The notes below the pieces were generated by a model, which worked only from the letters and a program-made list of their open reading frames with translations, did not search any database and was not told where the DNA came from. The position numbers were made by a program, and so were the translations under genes. A stretch of DNA of 64,000 nucleotides from positions 3,433,421-3,497,420 of the forward strand of contig JAVFKD010000015.1 of the NCBI GenBank assembly GCA_036429605.1, given 5' to 3'. The DNA is from Cladobotryum mycophilum (Eukaryota > Ascomycota > Sordariomycetes > Hypocreales > Hypocreaceae). Position 1 is the stretch's first letter. Each line of letters begins with the position of its first letter. Positions 63,967-64,000 of this stretch are shown piece after piece.

Positions 63967-64000
63967 CACTTCCAACCTCATGTATGAAGAAAAGTATCCT

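Overview
The window is fungal nuclear DNA, most likely from a filamentous ascomycete of the Hypocreales. It has short spliceosomal introns (52-100 nt, GT...AG, CTAAC-like branch sites), a HET-domain gene, a DHA-type MFS transporter and a berberine-bridge-type oxidase. Its dominant feature is one giant peptide synthetase whose architecture is that of a peptaibol synthetase. The genus is not resolved from the sequence.

Layout. Positions 1-4629 hold no gene I can support and include the promoter of the synthetase. Positions 4630-51338 (+) hold a single hybrid gene of about 46.7 kb: KS-AT-T loading region, thirteen C-A-T modules and a terminal thioester reductase. It has four exons, with all three introns in the KS/AT part, followed by a 44.4-kb terminal exon. 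Four single-base losses, each within or beside a short run of C (near 35485, 44248, 45737 and 48553), break the frame. Allowing for them, the gene encodes about 15,509 residues with every core catalytic motif of the 13 C, 13 A, 14 T and R domains present. Positions 51339-54518 are mostly empty, with one weak small-gene candidate. Then come an MFS transporter (54519-56538, +, six exons) and, convergent to it, a BBE-like FAD oxidase (56796-58253, -). A HET-domain protein (58728-60529, -, one intron) and, divergent from it, a secreted CPAF/UstP-like S41 peptidase (61640-63966, +, two introns) end the window.

How the genes may work together. The synthetase should load an acyl starter on the KS-AT-T region, add 13 residues in order, and release the chain reductively as a C-terminal aldehyde or amino alcohol, which is the peptaibol hallmark. 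There are no epimerase or methyltransferase domains. Reading the adenylation pockets by eye gives three module classes: an Aib-like class 'U' (3, 6, 8, 11), a class 'P' that always follows U (4, 7, 9, 12; proline or another imino acid is a guess from the common Aib-Pro pair), and a variable class 'x' (1, 2, 5, 10, 13). The predicted order is acyl-x-x-U-P-x-U-P-U-P-x-U-P-x-ol. The MFS protein is a plausible exporter. The BBE oxidase may be a tailoring enzyme or an unrelated neighbour. The HET and S41 genes probably lie outside the cluster.
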